Source of the DNA: Sulfurovum sp.
GTDB lineage: Bacteria > Campylobacterota > Campylobacteria > Campylobacterales > Sulfurovaceae
Length of the DNA: 64,000 nt
Direction of reading: 5' to 3'
Assembly: GCA_027068435.1 (NCBI GenBank)
Contig: JAMOTA010000050.1
Location: 24,458 to 88,457 of the forward strand
In this document: positions 62,308-64,000 of the stretch, in pieces
Layout: each line of letters starts with the position of its first letter
How positions within the stretch are numbered: position 1 is the stretch's first letter
Notes under the pieces: generated by a model
What the model saw: the letters and a program-made list of their open reading frames with translations, nothing else
What the model was told of the DNA's origin: nothing
The model's database searches: none
Translations under genes and position numbers: made by a program

Positions 62308-64000
62308 ATGAACAAACAACAATTAGCTGCTAAAATATGGGAATCTGCAAATCAAATGCGTTCAAAGATTGAAGCAAATGAGTACAAAGATTATATATTG
62401 GGATTTATCTTTTATAAATACCTTTGTGATAAAGCAGAACAATTTGCACTTAAAGAGGGGTACACTCAAGAAGATTTGGCAAATCTTACAGAAGAGGATT
62501 CTGATAGTGTTGAGTATTTTAAAGAAAATATCGGTTTTTTCATCTCTTACGATAACCTTTTTTCTACTTGGATAAAACTAGGTCGTGATTTTGATGTGTC
62601 CAATGTAAGAGACTCTTTATCGGCATTTGAGCGTTTGATTTCTCCACTCCATAAAAAGCTTTTTGATGGAATCTTTGACACTTTACAAACTGGACTTAGT
62701 AAACTAGGAGAGAGTTCAGCCTCACAAACTAAAGCCATAAGTCAGCTTATCCACCTTATAAAAGATATACCTATGAACTCTAAACAAGATTATGATGTAC
62801 TAGGGTTTATCTATGAGTATCTTATAAGTATGTTTGCAGCTACTGCTGGAAAAAAAGCAGGTGAGTTTTATACACCTCATGAAGTCTCTGTTTTAATGTC
62901 TGAGATAGTAGCTCACGCTCTAAAAGATAGAAAAGAGATTCAGATTTATGACCCAACAAGTGGTTCAGGTTCACTTCTTATAAACATTGGTAACTCTGTT
63001 GCTAAACACATGGACGATGAGAACAACATAAAATACTTCGCACAAGAGTTAAAGAAAAATACTTATAACTTAACTCGTATGAACTTAGTTATGAGAGGTA
63101 TCTTACCTGATAATATCTATACAAGAAATGGTGATACATTAGAAGAAGATTGGCCATACTTTAGTGAAAATGACCCTGTGGGAACATACGACCCTCTTTA
63201 CATCGATGCTGTTGTTTCAAACCCACCTTACTCTCAACCGTGGGATAGTGAAAACAAAGAGTCAGACCCAAGATATGCCCGTTTTGGTTTAGCACCAAAA
63301 ACAAAAGCAGACTATGCTTTTTTACTCCATGACCTCTACCACTTAAAGCCTGATGGTATCATGACCATAGTATTACCTCATGGTGTTTTGTTTCGTGGTG
63401 GTGAAGAGGGAGAGATACGCAAAAATCTTATCGAGCAAAATCATATAGATGCTATCATTGGGTTACCTGCAAACATATTTTTTGGTACGGGTATCCCTAC
63501 TGTTATCTTAGTGTTGAAACAAAAAAGAGAGAACACCGACATCCTCATAGTAGATGCTTCTAAAGGTTTTGAAAAAGTTGGGAAGAACAATAAACTAAGA
63601 GCAAGTGATATTAAGAAAATAGCCGATACTGTTATAGGTAGAGAAACTACAGCTAAGTTTTCAAAAGTAGTAAATCGTGAAACTGTTCGAGAAAATGGCT
63701 ACAACTTAAACATTCCAAGGTATGTAGATAGTTCAAAAGAGGACGAAAGTTTTGACATCTATGCTACTATGTTTGGAGGCATACCTAAGTATGAGATAGA
63801 TAAATTAGAGGTGTATTGGGAAGCATTGCCCACTTTAAAAACGGCACTCTTTGAAAACATTTCAAGTGAATATACAGATATTAAATGTGAAGATATAAAA
63901 CAAACCATCACAGAACATAAAGATGTTAAAACATTTGTAGATGGGTTTAGTAGAGCATTTGGAGATTTTAACACTTTTCTAAAAAGTGAACTTTTAAAAC
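62308..64000 (+). CDS. hsdM: Type I restriction-modification DNA adenine methyltransferase HsdM, 3' end cut by window edge
   Basis: N6-adenine methyltransferase subunit of a type I system. 564 codons are visible. The N-terminal helical HsdM domain opens QQLAAKIWESANQMRSKIEA and contains YKDYILGFIFYKYL. The methyltransferase core has GEFYTPHEVSVLM (about 184-196), SAM motif I IYDPTSGSGSLLINI (about 213-227), FAQELKKNTYNLTRMNL, catalytic motif IV VVSNPPYSQPW (about 302) and IIGLPANIFFGTGIPTVILV. The open frame runs off the window; hsdS and hsdR should follow. Length suggests the usual 500-600+ range. Start ATG 62308 after CAGGAAAC. Confidence 0.95.
   Translation, partial: MNKQQLAAKIWESANQMRSKIEANEYKDYILGFIFYKYLCDKAEQFALKEGYTQEDLANLTEEDSDSVEYFKENIGFFISYDNLFSTWIKLGRDFDVSNVRDSLSAFERLISPLHKKLFDGIFDTLQTGLSKLGESSASQTKAISQLIHLIKDIPMNSKQDYDVLGFIYEYLISMFAATAGKKAGEFYTPHEVSVLMSEIVAHALKDRKEIQIYDPTSGSGSLLINIGNSVAKHMDDENNIKYFAQELKKNTYNLTRMNLVMRGILPDNIYTRNGDTLEEDWPYFSENDPVGTYDPLYIDAVVSNPPYSQPWDSENKESDPRYARFGLAPKTKADYAFLLHDLYHLKPDGIMTIVLPHGVLFRGGEEGEIRKNLIEQNHIDAIIGLPANIFFGTGIPTVILVLKQKRENTDILIVDASKGFEKVGKNNKLRASDIKKIADTVIGRETTAKFSKVVNRETVRENGYNLNIPRYVDSSKEDESFDIYATMFGGIPKYEIDKLEVYWEALPTLKTALFENISSEYTDIKCEDIKQTITEHKDVKTFVDGFSRAFGDFNTFLKSELLK

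Noticed and set aside
1..64000. tRNA/rRNA genes, CRISPR arrays, prophage or transposase genes
   Set aside because: None found by reading both strands; no repeat-spacer pattern and no recognisable mobile-element protein.

Overview
The window comes from an AT-rich bacterial chromosome, most likely a Campylobacterota (Epsilonproteobacteria) member of the Sulfurovum/Sulfurimonas type. The support is the gene set: AcnB-type aconitase, an OadG/OadA carboxyltransferase pair, a NapL-like beta-propeller, the rlmH-dksA-dusB cluster, many two-gene operons with 1-4 base overlaps, and GCTATAAT-type -10 boxes without good -35 boxes. The genus is inferred from protein character only; no rRNA gene is present. 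No tRNA, rRNA, CRISPR array or intact transposase was found.

Layout. 1-7705 (minus strand): oadA (cut by the left edge just before its biotin lysine), oadG, a DEAD-box RNA helicase, uppP, a decayed ABC exporter remnant, a UvrD/PcrA helicase and two unknown genes. 7946-13466 (plus, one exception): murA, a CZB zinc-sensor protein, mltG, gph and an FAD oxidoreductase; a 71-residue protein that is about half lysine lies on the minus strand. 13473-18261 (minus): a DUF1501/DUF1800 secreted pair whose leader carries a convincing c-di-GMP-I (GEMM) riboswitch, then thiL. 18370-22486 (plus): a SUV3-like RNA helicase, a small gene broken by a TGA, an inverted repeat and a YoeB-type toxin-antitoxin pair. 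22537-25916 (minus): a four-gene Mla-type lipid transport operon.

25988-29898 (plus): speA, cysE and a Y-family polymerase. 29895-35286 (minus): clpB (consensus promoter overlapped by a HAIR-like HspR site) and acnB. 35677-52796 (mostly plus): truD, a DUF502 protein, a NapL-like protein, a cold-shock gene with a long structured leader, folD-lepB, rpiB, apt, trpB, pepA, a membrane-anchored receiver protein with a degenerate HPT domain, ychF, small envelope proteins, rluA and a second DEAD-box helicase that appears to start at ATT. 52856-62053: a hemerythrin/PAS protein, lemA with a DUF2207 protein, small unknowns, the dusB/dksA/rlmH cluster, xth and an L,D-transpeptidase. The right edge enters a type I restriction-modification locus (hsdM, cut).

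Functional themes. Many genes serve the envelope (murA, mltG, uppP, L,D-transpeptidase, the Mla-type operon, lepB) or RNA metabolism (two DEAD-box helicases, the SUV3-like helicase, cold-shock protein, truD, rluA, rlmH, dusB). Most of the window is ordinary housekeeping sequence. The items most worth a second look are the riboswitch ahead of DUF1800/DUF1501, a matched inverted-repeat promoter element at identical spacing before mltG and the Y-family polymerase gene, the receiver/degenerate-HPT membrane protein, the lysine-rich protein and the ATT start. No complete new multi-gene system can be claimed from sequence alone.
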